Below, one piece after another: positions 1 through 5,583 of a DNA stretch of 6,290 nt (position 1 is the first letter of the stretch; each line of letters opens with the position of its first letter). Location: contig JALSGY010000033.1 of assembly GCA_026982515.1 (NCBI GenBank), positions 1 to 6,290 of the forward strand. The letters run 5' to 3'. The position numbers were made by a program, and so were the translations under genes. This stretch comes from Paracoccaceae bacterium. GTDB lineage: Bacteria; Pseudomonadota; Alphaproteobacteria; Rhodobacterales; Rhodobacteraceae. The notes beneath the pieces are model-generated. The model was not told where the DNA came from. It ran no database searches and saw nothing but the letters and a program-made list of their open reading frames with translations.

Positions 1-554
1 GCCTCGACATAGGCGGGGTTTTCGTCGCGCAGGCGGATATAGGCGATTTCCGGGTCCAGCAGCTGGTTCCGTCCGCCCGCCAGCGCCTGTTCCACGCAAT
101 GGAGCACGAAGCCGTCGATGCGGTCTTCGGGGGCGTTGTAATAGCCGTCGGTGTGCCAGTTCATCGGCCTGGTGGAGTAGGGGATGTAGCCGCGCCTGCA
201 GGGATCGGCCGAGACGCGCAGGGCCACGATCCCCGCCTCCTCGGCCGAACGGTGCGCCTCGGCGATCTTCAGCCCGAAGGCGGCGGCGAAGGCGCGCAGA
301 TCGTAGCGCGTGCGTTCGGGATCGCGGGAATCGGCCGGCGCGGCGTAATGGGCATAATTGTTCATTCTGCAGCGCAGAATGATCTCCCGGCGCTCGGATT
401 CGGAGGGATTCGCGATATTTTCAATCTCCACCGGGGCCAGCCCCAGCGCCTGTTCTGCCAGTTTCAGCTTGCGGGAACGCCATGAAGCGTAGCGGCTGCC
501 GGAGGACAGCTCTCTCCAGTCAAATGCTTGCAGGATATCGGTATTTTCGATCAT
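1..554 (-). CDS. TauD/TfdA-like Fe(II)/2-oxoglutarate dioxygenase, C-terminus cut by left edge
   Basis: The reverse strand reads open from an ATG at 554 to the window edge (184 complete codons, no stop reached). The protein begins MIENTDILQAFDWRELSSGS and contains RPMNWHTDGYYN at about residues 129-140. The H134-x-D136 pair there matches the metal-binding HxD of Fe(II)/2-oxoglutarate dioxygenases of the TauD/TfdA type; the second, distal histidine would lie beyond the window. The downstream stretch (FVLHCVEQALAGGRNQLLDPEIAY) resembles the 'gives the reader a list of substrates to exclude' region poorly, so the substrate cannot be read from it. An AGGA lies 8 bases before the ATG, which supports the start. 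The gene is divergent from dsrA with 246 bases between the starts. A taurine or sulfonate substrate would fit a sulfur setting but is inference only; the family also hydroxylates many non-sulfur compounds. Family call fairly sure, function unknown. Confidence 0.72.
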   Translation of the reverse strand, partial: MIENTDILQAFDWRELSSGSRYASWRSRKLKLAEQALGLAPVEIENIANPSESERREIILRCRMNNYAHYAAPADSRDPERTRYDLRAFAAAFGLKIAEAHRSAEEAGIVALRVSADPCRRGYIPYSTRPMNWHTDGYYNAPEDRIDGFVLHCVEQALAGGRNQLLDPEIAYIRLRDENPAYVE

Positions 555-645
555 TCACCTGATCCTGTCCTGTCCCGCCTCCCGCATTCTGCCCTCCTGC
601 GGGGCGACTTCGGCGAAAGCGCGGATAATGGCTTGCTTTTTTGTT

Positions 646-675
646 TTTACATTCGATTATTGAGATGTATAGATT
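646..675 (+). promoter_or_regulatory. Candidate sigma70-type promoter of the dsr operon
   Basis: An AT-rich patch at about 631-680 stands out in otherwise GC-rich DNA between two divergent genes. It contains TTTACA at 646-651 (5 of 6 to the -35 consensus) and, 16 bases on, TATAGA at 668-673 (4 of 6 to the -10); TAGATT at 670-675 with an 18-base spacer is an alternative. Transcription would begin near 680 and leave a leader of about 120 nt before dsrA. No equally good promoter was seen facing the dioxygenase gene, though the same AT-rich patch could serve it. Inference from consensus matching only. Confidence 0.35.
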
Positions 676-690
676 AAAGTGCACGAACAG

Positions 691-776
691 TACCCGGTGA
701 TGGTCAGGGTGTGCTTTGATCACGAGGCGGCGGGGGAGCCCGCCTGTCCGGGTAAGGAACGCGGCGCAAGGGCTCC
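691..776 (+). promoter_or_regulatory. Foldable GC-rich leader upstream of dsrA
   Basis: Several inverted repeats nest here. TACCCGG (691-697) pairs perfectly with CCGGGTA (748-754). Inside that, GGCGGG (729-734) and CCCGCC (739-744) form a 6-bp stem with a GGAG loop, and GGTCA (702-706) can pair with TGATC (717-721) with one G-U. GGAGCCC (735-741) is also perfectly complementary to GGGCTCC (770-776), which would be mutually exclusive with the inner stem. No U-run follows, so this is not a standard intrinsic terminator. It matches no riboswitch class I recognise. Short GC-rich repeats arise easily by chance in such DNA, so a regulatory role is only a possibility. Confidence 0.25.
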
Positions 777-800
777 GGCCCGCATGTCTGGGAGGAAAGA

Positions 801-2108
801 ATGAAAGACGGCGACTCGATTGACGGCAAAACCGAAGCCGGAAAGTCGGACAAGCATCCGACGCCCCATCTTGATCAGCTTGAGGGTGGCCCCTGGCCGA
901 GCTTCGTGACCGGCCTGAAGCGGCTGCGCGATGAGGGCTCGCCGAACAACCGGAAGATAATGAATGACCTTCTGGGCCAGCTCAATCACTCCTATGAGAA
1001 GAAGCTCGGTTTCTGGAAGGGTGGCACCGTTTCGGTCTTCGGCTATGGCGGGGGGATCATCCCGCGCTTCTCGGAAGTTGCCGACAAGTTTCCCGAATCG
1101 AAGGAATTCCACACTCTGCGAGTGATGCCGCCCCCGGGATTCCACTACACCACCGATGTCCTGCGCAAGATGTGCGATATCTGGGAGCGCCACGGCTCCG
1201 GCCTGATCGCCTTCCACGGCCAGTCCGGCGACATCATGTTCCAGGGCTGCACCACCGAGGCGACGCAGGCGGCCTTCGACGAGCTCAACGAGCTGGGCTT
1301 CGACCTCGGCGGCGCCGGCCCCGCCCTGCGCACCGCCATGAGCTGCGTCGGCCGTGCCCGTTGCGAGCAGTCCTGCTTTGACGAGGCGCGCGCGCACCGC
1401 ACGATCATCAACTCGCTGCTCGACGAGATGCATCGCCCGTCGCTGCCCTACAAGTTCAAGTTCAAGTTCTCGGGCTGCGCGAATGACTGCGTGAACGCCA
1501 TCCACCGCGCCGACTTCGCGGTGATCGGCACCTGGCGCGACGACATCAAGATCGACCAGGAGAAGGTCAAGGAGCACATCGCCAGGGTGGGCCGCAAGTA
1601 TACCATCGACACGGTGGTCAACATGTGCCCGACGCGGGCGATCTCGCTCAATGACGACGACACGCTGGAGATCGACAACTCCTCCTGCGTGCGCTGCATG
1701 CACTGCATCAACGTCATGACCAAGGCGCTCAGCCCCGGCGACGACAAGGGCGTGTCGATCATGATCGGCGGCAAGCGCGCCCTGAAGACCGGCGACATGA
1801 TGGGCATCCAGGTGATCCCGTTCATGAAACTGGAGACCGACGAGGATTTCGAGAAGCTGGAGGAATTCGCCGAGAACGTGGTGGAATTCTTCGCCGACAA
1901 CGCGTTGGAACACGAGCGCATCGGCGAGACCATCGACCGGGTCGGCCTGCCGGCCTTCCTCGAGGCGATGGAGATCGATCCGGATCCGAACATGGTCAAC
2001 CACCCGCGCACCTCGTGCTACGTGCGCACCGACGACTTCGACGAGGAAGCCGCCAAGTGGTTCGAGCGCAAGGCGCGCGAAGCCGGAATGCAGATCAGCG
2101 CCGAGTAA
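801..2108 (+). CDS. dsrA: Dissimilatory sulfite reductase alpha subunit (oxidative type)
   Basis: Catalytic subunit of siroheme sulfite reductase DsrAB, which in sulfur oxidisers works in reverse in the cytoplasm, releasing sulfite from sulfane sulfur carried on DsrC. The 435-residue product has the usual DsrA length. The siroheme-[4Fe-4S] ligand set is visible as C182-x5-C188 (SCVGRARC) and C226-x3-C230 (SGCANDC), the latter preceded by the typical KFKFKF run. The inserted ferredoxin domain follows with C276 (MCPTRAI) and C296-xx-C299-xx-C302 (CVRCMHC), enough for one [4Fe-4S] cluster. The start is well placed: GGAGG at 791-795 lies 5 bases before the ATG, and the next residues read MKDGDSIDGKTE. 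It is the first gene of the operon, with dsrB 64 bases downstream. Oxidative direction is inferred from the neighbouring dsrEFH and lack of dsrD; a DsrA phylogeny would confirm it. Confidence 0.97.
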   Translation: MKDGDSIDGKTEAGKSDKHPTPHLDQLEGGPWPSFVTGLKRLRDEGSPNNRKIMNDLLGQLNHSYEKKLGFWKGGTVSVFGYGGGIIPRFSEVADKFPESKEFHTLRVMPPPGFHYTTDVLRKMCDIWERHGSGLIAFHGQSGDIMFQGCTTEATQAAFDELNELGFDLGGAGPALRTAMSCVGRARCEQSCFDEARAHRTIINSLLDEMHRPSLPYKFKFKFSGCANDCVNAIHRADFAVIGTWRDDIKIDQEKVKEHIARVGRKYTIDTVVNMCPTRAISLNDDDTLEIDNSSCVRCMHCINVMTKALSPGDDKGVSIMIGGKRALKTGDMMGIQVIPFMKLETDEDFEKLEEFAENVVEFFADNALEHERIGETIDRVGLPAFLEAMEIDPDPNMVNHPRTSCYVRTDDFDEEAAKWFERKAREAGMQISAE

Positions 2109-2138
2109 CCCCGGCGCTGCCCCGAAACACAGCTTACC

Positions 2139-2158
2139 CTGCCGGCGCCCGCCGGCAG
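2139..2158 (+). repeat. Perfect 8-bp hairpin between dsrA and dsrB
   Basis: CTGCCGGC, a GCCC loop and GCCGGCAG form a perfect inverted repeat in the 64-base gap. It ends 3 bases before the dsrB Shine-Dalgarno. There is no following T-run, so it is unlikely to be an intrinsic terminator. It could protect the dsrA mRNA 3' end or tune dsrB translation, but neither is shown by the sequence. Confidence 0.55.
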
Positions 2159-2161
2159 CGA

Positions 2162-2168
2162 GGGAGGA
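2162..2168 (+). promoter_or_regulatory. dsrB ribosome binding site, decides the start
   Basis: GGGAGGA lies before two consecutive ATG codons (2170 and 2173). The spacing from GGAGG is 2 bases to the first ATG and 5 to the second, so 2173 is the better start; the same 5-base spacing is seen at dsrA. Confidence 0.7.
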
Positions 2169-2172
2169 CATG

Positions 2173-3258
2173 ATGGAACAACAGGCAAACGCAACCCCCA
2201 GGATGCCCGACGAGGTCGGGGTTCCGGATCACTTCCAGTTCATGCATCCGGTTCTCAAGAAGAACCATGGCAACTGGGACTGGCACGAGCGCCCGCGCGC
2301 CGGCGTATTGCGCCACGTCTCCAAGAGTGGCGACGAGATCTTCACCGTCCGGGCCGGGACCCAGCGGCAGATGGATGTCTTCACCATCCGCAAGCTTTGC
2401 GACATCGGCGATGAATACGGCGATGGCTACGTGCGCTTCACCACGCGCTCCAACATCGAGTTCCTGGTCAAGGACGAGGCCAAGGTGCAGCCCCTGATCG
2501 AGAAGCTCGAGGCGGAGGGCTTCCCCGTGGGGGGCACCGGCGCCTCGATCTCGATGGTCTCGCACACCCAGGGCTGGCTGCACTGCGACATCCCCGGCAC
2601 CGACGCCTCGGGCGTGGTCAAGGGGCTGATGGACATGCTGCACAAGGAATTCGTGCAGGAAAGGATGCCCAACCGCCTGCGCATCACCACCTCCTGCTGC
2701 CAGATCAACTGCGGCGGCCAGGGCGACATCGCGGTGAACGTGCAGTACACCAAGCCGCCGAAGATCAACCACGACCTGGTGGCGAACGTCTGCGAACGCC
2801 CCGCCGTGGTGGCCCGCTGCCCGGTGGCCGCGATCCGTCCGGCGCTGGTGGACGGCAAGCCCTCGCTGGAGGTGGACGAGAAGAAATGCGTCTGCTGCGG
2901 CGCCTGCTACCCGCCGTGCCCGCCGATGCAGATCAACGGCGAGGAAAGCACCAAGATCGCCATCTGGGTGGGCGGCAAGCACTCTTCGGCCCGCTCCAAG
3001 CCGACCTTCCACAAGCTGGCGGTGGCCAACCTGCCCAACAACGCCCCGCACTGGCCCGAGGTCAAGGAGGTGGTCGGCCGCATCGTCGAGGCCTACAAGT
3101 CCGACGCCAAGCACTGGGAGCGCATGGGCGAGTGGATCGAGCGGATCGGCTGGAAGCGGTTCTTCGAGATGACCGACCTGGCCTTCACCAAGCACCACAT
3201 CGACACCTGGACCGGTGCCCGCAAGACCATGAACATGTCCGCGCATGTGCGCTTCTGA
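2173..3258 (+). CDS. dsrB: Dissimilatory sulfite reductase beta subunit (oxidative type)
   Basis: Second subunit of the alpha2beta2 siroheme sulfite reductase. The 361-residue product (start at the second of two ATGs, chosen by ribosome-site spacing) opens MEQQANATPRMPDEVG. The cofactor cysteines are C138 (WLHCDIPG), C175-C176 (TSCCQIN) and C180 (NCGGQGD). Their spacing (37, 1, 4) equals that of the known catalytic siroheme-cluster ligands of sulfate-reducer DsrB (C151, C188, C189, C193), so this is the subunit with the working siroheme. The ferredoxin domain has C216 (ARCPVAAI) and C239-xx-C242-xx-C245 (CVCCGAC), plus C241 and C249. Downstream GERMGEWIERIGWKRFFE-like text near the end (about residues 315-335) is typical of the C-terminal part. 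It follows dsrA by 64 bases and precedes dsrE by 15, with no dsrD between them, which fits the sulfur-oxidising arrangement. Confidence 0.97.
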   Translation: MEQQANATPRMPDEVGVPDHFQFMHPVLKKNHGNWDWHERPRAGVLRHVSKSGDEIFTVRAGTQRQMDVFTIRKLCDIGDEYGDGYVRFTTRSNIEFLVKDEAKVQPLIEKLEAEGFPVGGTGASISMVSHTQGWLHCDIPGTDASGVVKGLMDMLHKEFVQERMPNRLRITTSCCQINCGGQGDIAVNVQYTKPPKINHDLVANVCERPAVVARCPVAAIRPALVDGKPSLEVDEKKCVCCGACYPPCPPMQINGEESTKIAIWVGGKHSSARSKPTFHKLAVANLPNNAPHWPEVKEVVGRIVEAYKSDAKHWERMGEWIERIGWKRFFEMTDLAFTKHHIDTWTGARKTMNMSAHVRF

Positions 3259-3273
3259 GACAGGGAAAGCAAC

Positions 3274-3666
3274 GTGAAGATCGGAGTCGTCATAAGCGAA
3301 GGCCCCTATACCCATCAGGCGGCGGATACGGCCTATCACTTCGTGAAGGCCGCGCTCGCCAAGGGCCACGAAGTGCCGCGGGTGTTCTTCTATCACGACG
3401 GGGTGAACGTCGCGACGCGCCTGTCGGTGCCGCCGCAGGACGAGCGCAACATCCAGAAGAACTGGACGGAGCTGGCCAAGGAGCATGGCATCGACATGGT
3501 GGTCTGCATCGCCGCGGCACAGCGCCGGGGCCTGCTGGATGAAAACGAGGCCGAGCGCCAGGGCAAGGACGCCAACAACATCGCCGAGGGCTTCCGGATT
3601 TCCGGTCTCGGCCAGCTGATCGAGATGGGCATCCAGACGGATCGCCTGGTCATGTTCGGCGATTGA
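3274..3666 (+). CDS. dsrE: Sulfurtransferase subunit DsrE
   Basis: Catalytic subunit of the cytoplasmic DsrE2F2H2 hexamer, related to TusD of TusBCD, which accepts persulfide sulfur (usually from TusA) and hands it to DsrC. The 130-residue product has the expected length and a DsrE-like fold signature: MKIGVVISEGPYTHQAADTA at the N-terminus and MVVCIAAAQRRGLL in the middle. The cysteine there is residue 78, the same number as the sulfur-binding Cys78 of Allochromatium vinosum DsrE, and it is the only cysteine in the protein. Translation starts at GTG (3274), with AGGGAAAG about 4 bases upstream. It sits 15 bases after dsrB. The presence of this gene is the main marker that the adjoining dsrAB runs in the oxidative direction. 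Confidence 0.96.
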   Translation: MKIGVVISEGPYTHQAADTAYHFVKAALAKGHEVPRVFFYHDGVNVATRLSVPPQDERNIQKNWTELAKEHGIDMVVCIAAAQRRGLLDENEAERQGKDANNIAEGFRISGLGQLIEMGIQTDRLVMFGD

Positions 3667-3677
3667 GGGAGGGATGA

Positions 3678-4085
3678 ATGTCTGACACCAAGAAATTCCT
3701 CTACGTCAATCGCAAGGCGCCCTACGGCACCATCTACGCGCTTGAAAGCCTCGAGGTGGTCCTGATCGGCGCCGCCTTCGAACAGGACGTGGCGCTGGCC
3801 TTCCTCGACGACGGGGTGTTCCAGCTGACCAAGGGGCAGGATACCGCCGGCATCGGCGTCAAGAACTTCTCGCCGACCTTCCGGGCCCTGGGCGATTATG
3901 ACGTGAACAAGCTGTATGTGGAGCGCGAATCCCTTGAAGAGCGCGGCCTCACCGAGGACGACCTGCAGGAGATCATGTACGAGGACGAGGACGACGACTG
4001 GGCCGAAAAGCCCTCGATCCGCATCGTCAGCCGTGCCGAAATGGCCGAGATCATGGCCGAACAGGACGTGATCCTGAGTTTCTGA
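3678..4085 (+). CDS. dsrF: Sulfurtransferase complex subunit DsrF
   Basis: Structural partner of DsrE and DsrH in the hexameric sulfur-relay complex, homologous to TusC. The 135-residue product starts MSDTKKFLYVNRKAPYGTIY and has the hydrophobic strand EVVLIGAAFEQDVALAFLDD (about residues 26-45) typical of the DsrE/F/H fold. It contains no cysteine at all, so it cannot itself carry sulfur and most likely has a purely structural role here. An acidic run, EDEDDD, lies at residues 102-107. The GGAGGG at 3668-3673 is a strong ribosome site just before the ATG; the gap to dsrE is 11 bases, implying translational coupling within the operon. Confidence 0.94.
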   Translation: MSDTKKFLYVNRKAPYGTIYALESLEVVLIGAAFEQDVALAFLDDGVFQLTKGQDTAGIGVKNFSPTFRALGDYDVNKLYVERESLEERGLTEDDLQEIMYEDEDDDWAEKPSIRIVSRAEMAEIMAEQDVILSF

Positions 4086-4094
4086 GGGAAAGAG

Positions 4095-4403
4095 ATGTCT
4101 ACACTGCACACCGTGAACAAATCGCCTTTCGAAACCCAGACGCTTCTGAGCTGCCTCAACCATTGCAGGGAGGGCGATGCCGTGCTGCTGATCGAGGACG
4201 GAATCTACGGGGGTATCGAAGGCTCTGCACTTTCGGAAATCGTGAAGGAGAGCGCGGCCGGGGTCTCGCTCTATGTTCTGAACGAGGACGTGAAGGCGCG
4301 CGGCATCGATCCCGGCAGGCTTCTGGGAGAGGTCAGCGGCGTCGACTATGAAGGGTTTGTGGATCTGGTCACCCAACACGACCGGACACAGTCCTGGCTG
4401 TAA
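4095..4403 (+). CDS. dsrH: Sulfurtransferase complex subunit DsrH
   Basis: Third component of the DsrEFH complex, homologous to TusB. The 102-residue product opens MSTLHTVNKSPFETQTLLSC and keeps Cys20, the conserved cysteine known in this position in Allochromatium vinosum DsrH; a second cysteine is at 24 (NHCREG). The LLIEDGIYGG segment (about residues 31-40) is characteristic of the family. The ribosome site GAGGGAA at 4084-4090 overlaps the dsrF stop codon (gap 9 bases), so dsrF and dsrH are tightly coupled. The C-terminus is QHDRTQSWL. It completes the E-F-H set expected from the hexamer stoichiometry. Confidence 0.94.
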   Translation: MSTLHTVNKSPFETQTLLSCLNHCREGDAVLLIEDGIYGGIEGSALSEIVKESAAGVSLYVLNEDVKARGIDPGRLLGEVSGVDYEGFVDLVTQHDRTQSWL

Positions 4404-4441
4404 GCGGCAAAACCGCCTTCGGGCACCAAGAGAAACTTGAA

Positions 4442-4450
4442 GAGAGGAAG
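4442..4450 (+). promoter_or_regulatory. dsrC ribosome binding site, decides the start
   Basis: GAGAGGAAG lies 7 bases before the ATG at 4458. A longer reading from an in-frame ATG at 4437 would add seven residues (MKRGRSK) and place this purine-rich site inside the gene, with no good site of its own, so the 4458 start is preferred. Confidence 0.7.
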
Positions 4451-4457
4451 ATCCAAG

Positions 4458-4790
4458 ATGGCATATGAGGTGAACGGCCAAGTGGTCGAGCATGACGAGG
4501 AAGGTTACATCACCAACCTTTCCGACTGGAGCAGGGAACTGGCGGAAGAGATCGCCAAGACCGAAAACATCGAGATGACCGACGAACACTGGGAAGTGGT
4601 CAACTTCCTGCGTGACTACTACGAGGAATACCAGATCGCTCCGGCCGTGCGGGTTCTGATCAAGGCGATCAAGAAGTCCATGGGCCCCGAGAAGGGTAAC
4701 AACAAGTACATGTACGAGCTGTTCCCCTACGGCCCGGCCAAACAGGCCTGCAAGATTGCCGGACTGCCCAAGCCGACCGGCTGTGTCTGA
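4458..4790 (+). CDS. dsrC: Sulfur carrier protein DsrC (TusE family)
   Basis: Small cytoplasmic sulfur carrier that links DsrEFH, DsrAB and the DsrMKJOP membrane complex. With the start at 4458 the product is 110 residues, close to the usual DsrC length. The C-terminal arm reads AKQACKIAGLPKPTGCV, with C98 and the penultimate C109 eleven residues apart, exactly the spacing of the two redox-active cysteines of Allochromatium vinosum DsrC (C100 and C111). Having both marks it as a true DsrC rather than a one-cysteine TusE-like protein. The helical body (residues 41-75, TDEHWEVVNFLRDYYEEYQI onwards) is also typical. It is preceded by a 54-base gap, longer than those inside dsrEFH, leaving room for separate control, and followed by dsrM 55 bases on. 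Confidence 0.97.
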   Translation: MAYEVNGQVVEHDEEGYITNLSDWSRELAEEIAKTENIEMTDEHWEVVNFLRDYYEEYQIAPAVRVLIKAIKKSMGPEKGNNKYMYELFPYGPAKQACKIAGLPKPTGCV

Positions 4791-4795
4791 TCTGA

Positions 4796-4805
4796 CAAGT
4801 ACTTG
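4796..4805. repeat. 10-bp perfect palindrome in the dsrC-dsrM gap
   Basis: CAAGTACTTG is self-complementary with no spacer. It could be a half of a regulator site or chance; it is too short for a stable RNA hairpin and has no T-run. Confidence 0.3.
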
Positions 4806-4845
4806 AAAACACGCGCATTGTTGGGCGTCAACGGGAGGAGTCCGC

Positions 4846-5568
4846 GTGCTGTCTGTGATTTATGCACTATCGTTCTATGCGGCAACGCTGATGCTGGTTG
4901 TCGGTGTGGGACTGAAGGTATGGAAATACGCGCGCACGCCGGCTCCGCTCAAGATCCCGACGACCCCCGCGCCCACCACCGTCTGGGGCGTGGTGCTGCG
5001 GATGTTCCGCGAGGTGGTGTTCTTCGAGAGCCTGTTCAAGTCCAACAAGTGGATCTGGCTTTTCGGCTGGATGTTCCACATGAGCCTCTGGCTGGTCCTG
5101 ATCCGGCATCTGCGCTACTTCATCGATCCGGTGTGGTTCTGGGTGGCCTTCGCCCAGCCCTACGGAACCTATGCCGGTTTCACCATGGTTCTGGGGCTCC
5201 TGGGGCTGTGGGCGCGGCGCATCCTGGTAGAGCGGATCCGCTACATCACCAGCCCCTCCGATCATCTCATGCTCGCCCTTCTGGTCCTGATCGGGGCAAG
5301 CGGTCTGCTGATGCGCTTCGTGACCAGAACCGACATCATCTCGGTCAAGGCCTACATGCTCGGGCTGTTGCGCCTGCGTATCGGAGAGCTGCCCTCGGAT
5401 CTGATTCTGCAAGTCCATCTGTGGGCCGCCCTGCTGCTGATGGTGGTCTTTCCGATCTCCAAGCTGCTGCATGTCCCCGGCGTGTTCTTCAGCCCGACAC
5501 GCAACCAGGTCGACAACCCGCGCGAGAAGCGCCACCTCGCCCCCTGGGCCGCTGCGCTGGAAAAATAG
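4846..5568 (+). CDS. dsrM: DsrM, heme b membrane subunit of the DsrMKJOP complex
   Basis: Integral membrane cytochrome b subunit, related to NarI of nitrate reductase, thought to carry electrons between the membrane quinone pool and DsrK. The 240-residue product has about five hydrophobic stretches (roughly residues 4-23, 68-88, 107-124, 138-156 and 187-206). Histidines at 78, 88, 191 and 209 are notable: the 10-residue and 18-residue spacings equal those of the heme ligands H56/H66 and H187/H205 of E. coli NarI, implying two b hemes (H78-H209 and H88-H191). H140 and H230 are extra. The start is GTG at 4846, with GGGAGGAG 5 bases upstream. It lies between dsrC and dsrK with gaps of 55 and 15 bases. 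Confidence 0.95.
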   Translation: MLSVIYALSFYAATLMLVVGVGLKVWKYARTPAPLKIPTTPAPTTVWGVVLRMFREVVFFESLFKSNKWIWLFGWMFHMSLWLVLIRHLRYFIDPVWFWVAFAQPYGTYAGFTMVLGLLGLWARRILVERIRYITSPSDHLMLALLVLIGASGLLMRFVTRTDIISVKAYMLGLLRLRIGELPSDLILQVHLWAALLLMVVFPISKLLHVPGVFFSPTRNQVDNPREKRHLAPWAAALEK

Positions 5569-5583
5569 GACAGGAGACGCCCG

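Noticed and set aside
99..485. 128-residue open frame on the + strand
   Set aside because: Lies opposite the dioxygenase gene, whose HxD motif and ribosome site support the - strand.
581..603. CCCGCA/TGCGGG inverted repeat upstream of the dioxygenase gene
   Set aside because: Only 6 bp with an 11-base loop and no T-run; not convincing as a terminator or operator.
520..723. 67-residue open frame on the - strand in the dsr promoter region
   Set aside because: Covers the AT-rich promoter patch and the dioxygenase ribosome site; no motif or good ribosome site of its own.
710..724. CRP/FNR-like site near dsrA
   Set aside because: TGTGC-N5-TCACG has one base too few in the spacer for a CRP site, and the TTGAT half has no matching partner for FNR.
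1451..1468. Threefold AAGTTC direct repeat
   Set aside because: Encodes the KFKFKF run ahead of the siroheme-ligand motif of DsrA, so it is explained by the protein.
720..2171. 483-residue open frame on the - strand opposite dsrA
   Set aside because: Antisense shadow of dsrA in GC-rich DNA; low-complexity His/Val/Asp/Arg-rich translation and no family resemblance.
2134..3486. 450-residue open frame on the - strand opposite dsrB and dsrE
   Set aside because: Antisense shadow; spans two recognised genes and is rich in His, Arg and Ala as expected from reversed GC-biased codons.
3393..4589. 398-residue open frame on the - strand opposite dsrEFH and dsrC
   Set aside because: Crosses four recognised genes; antisense shadow.
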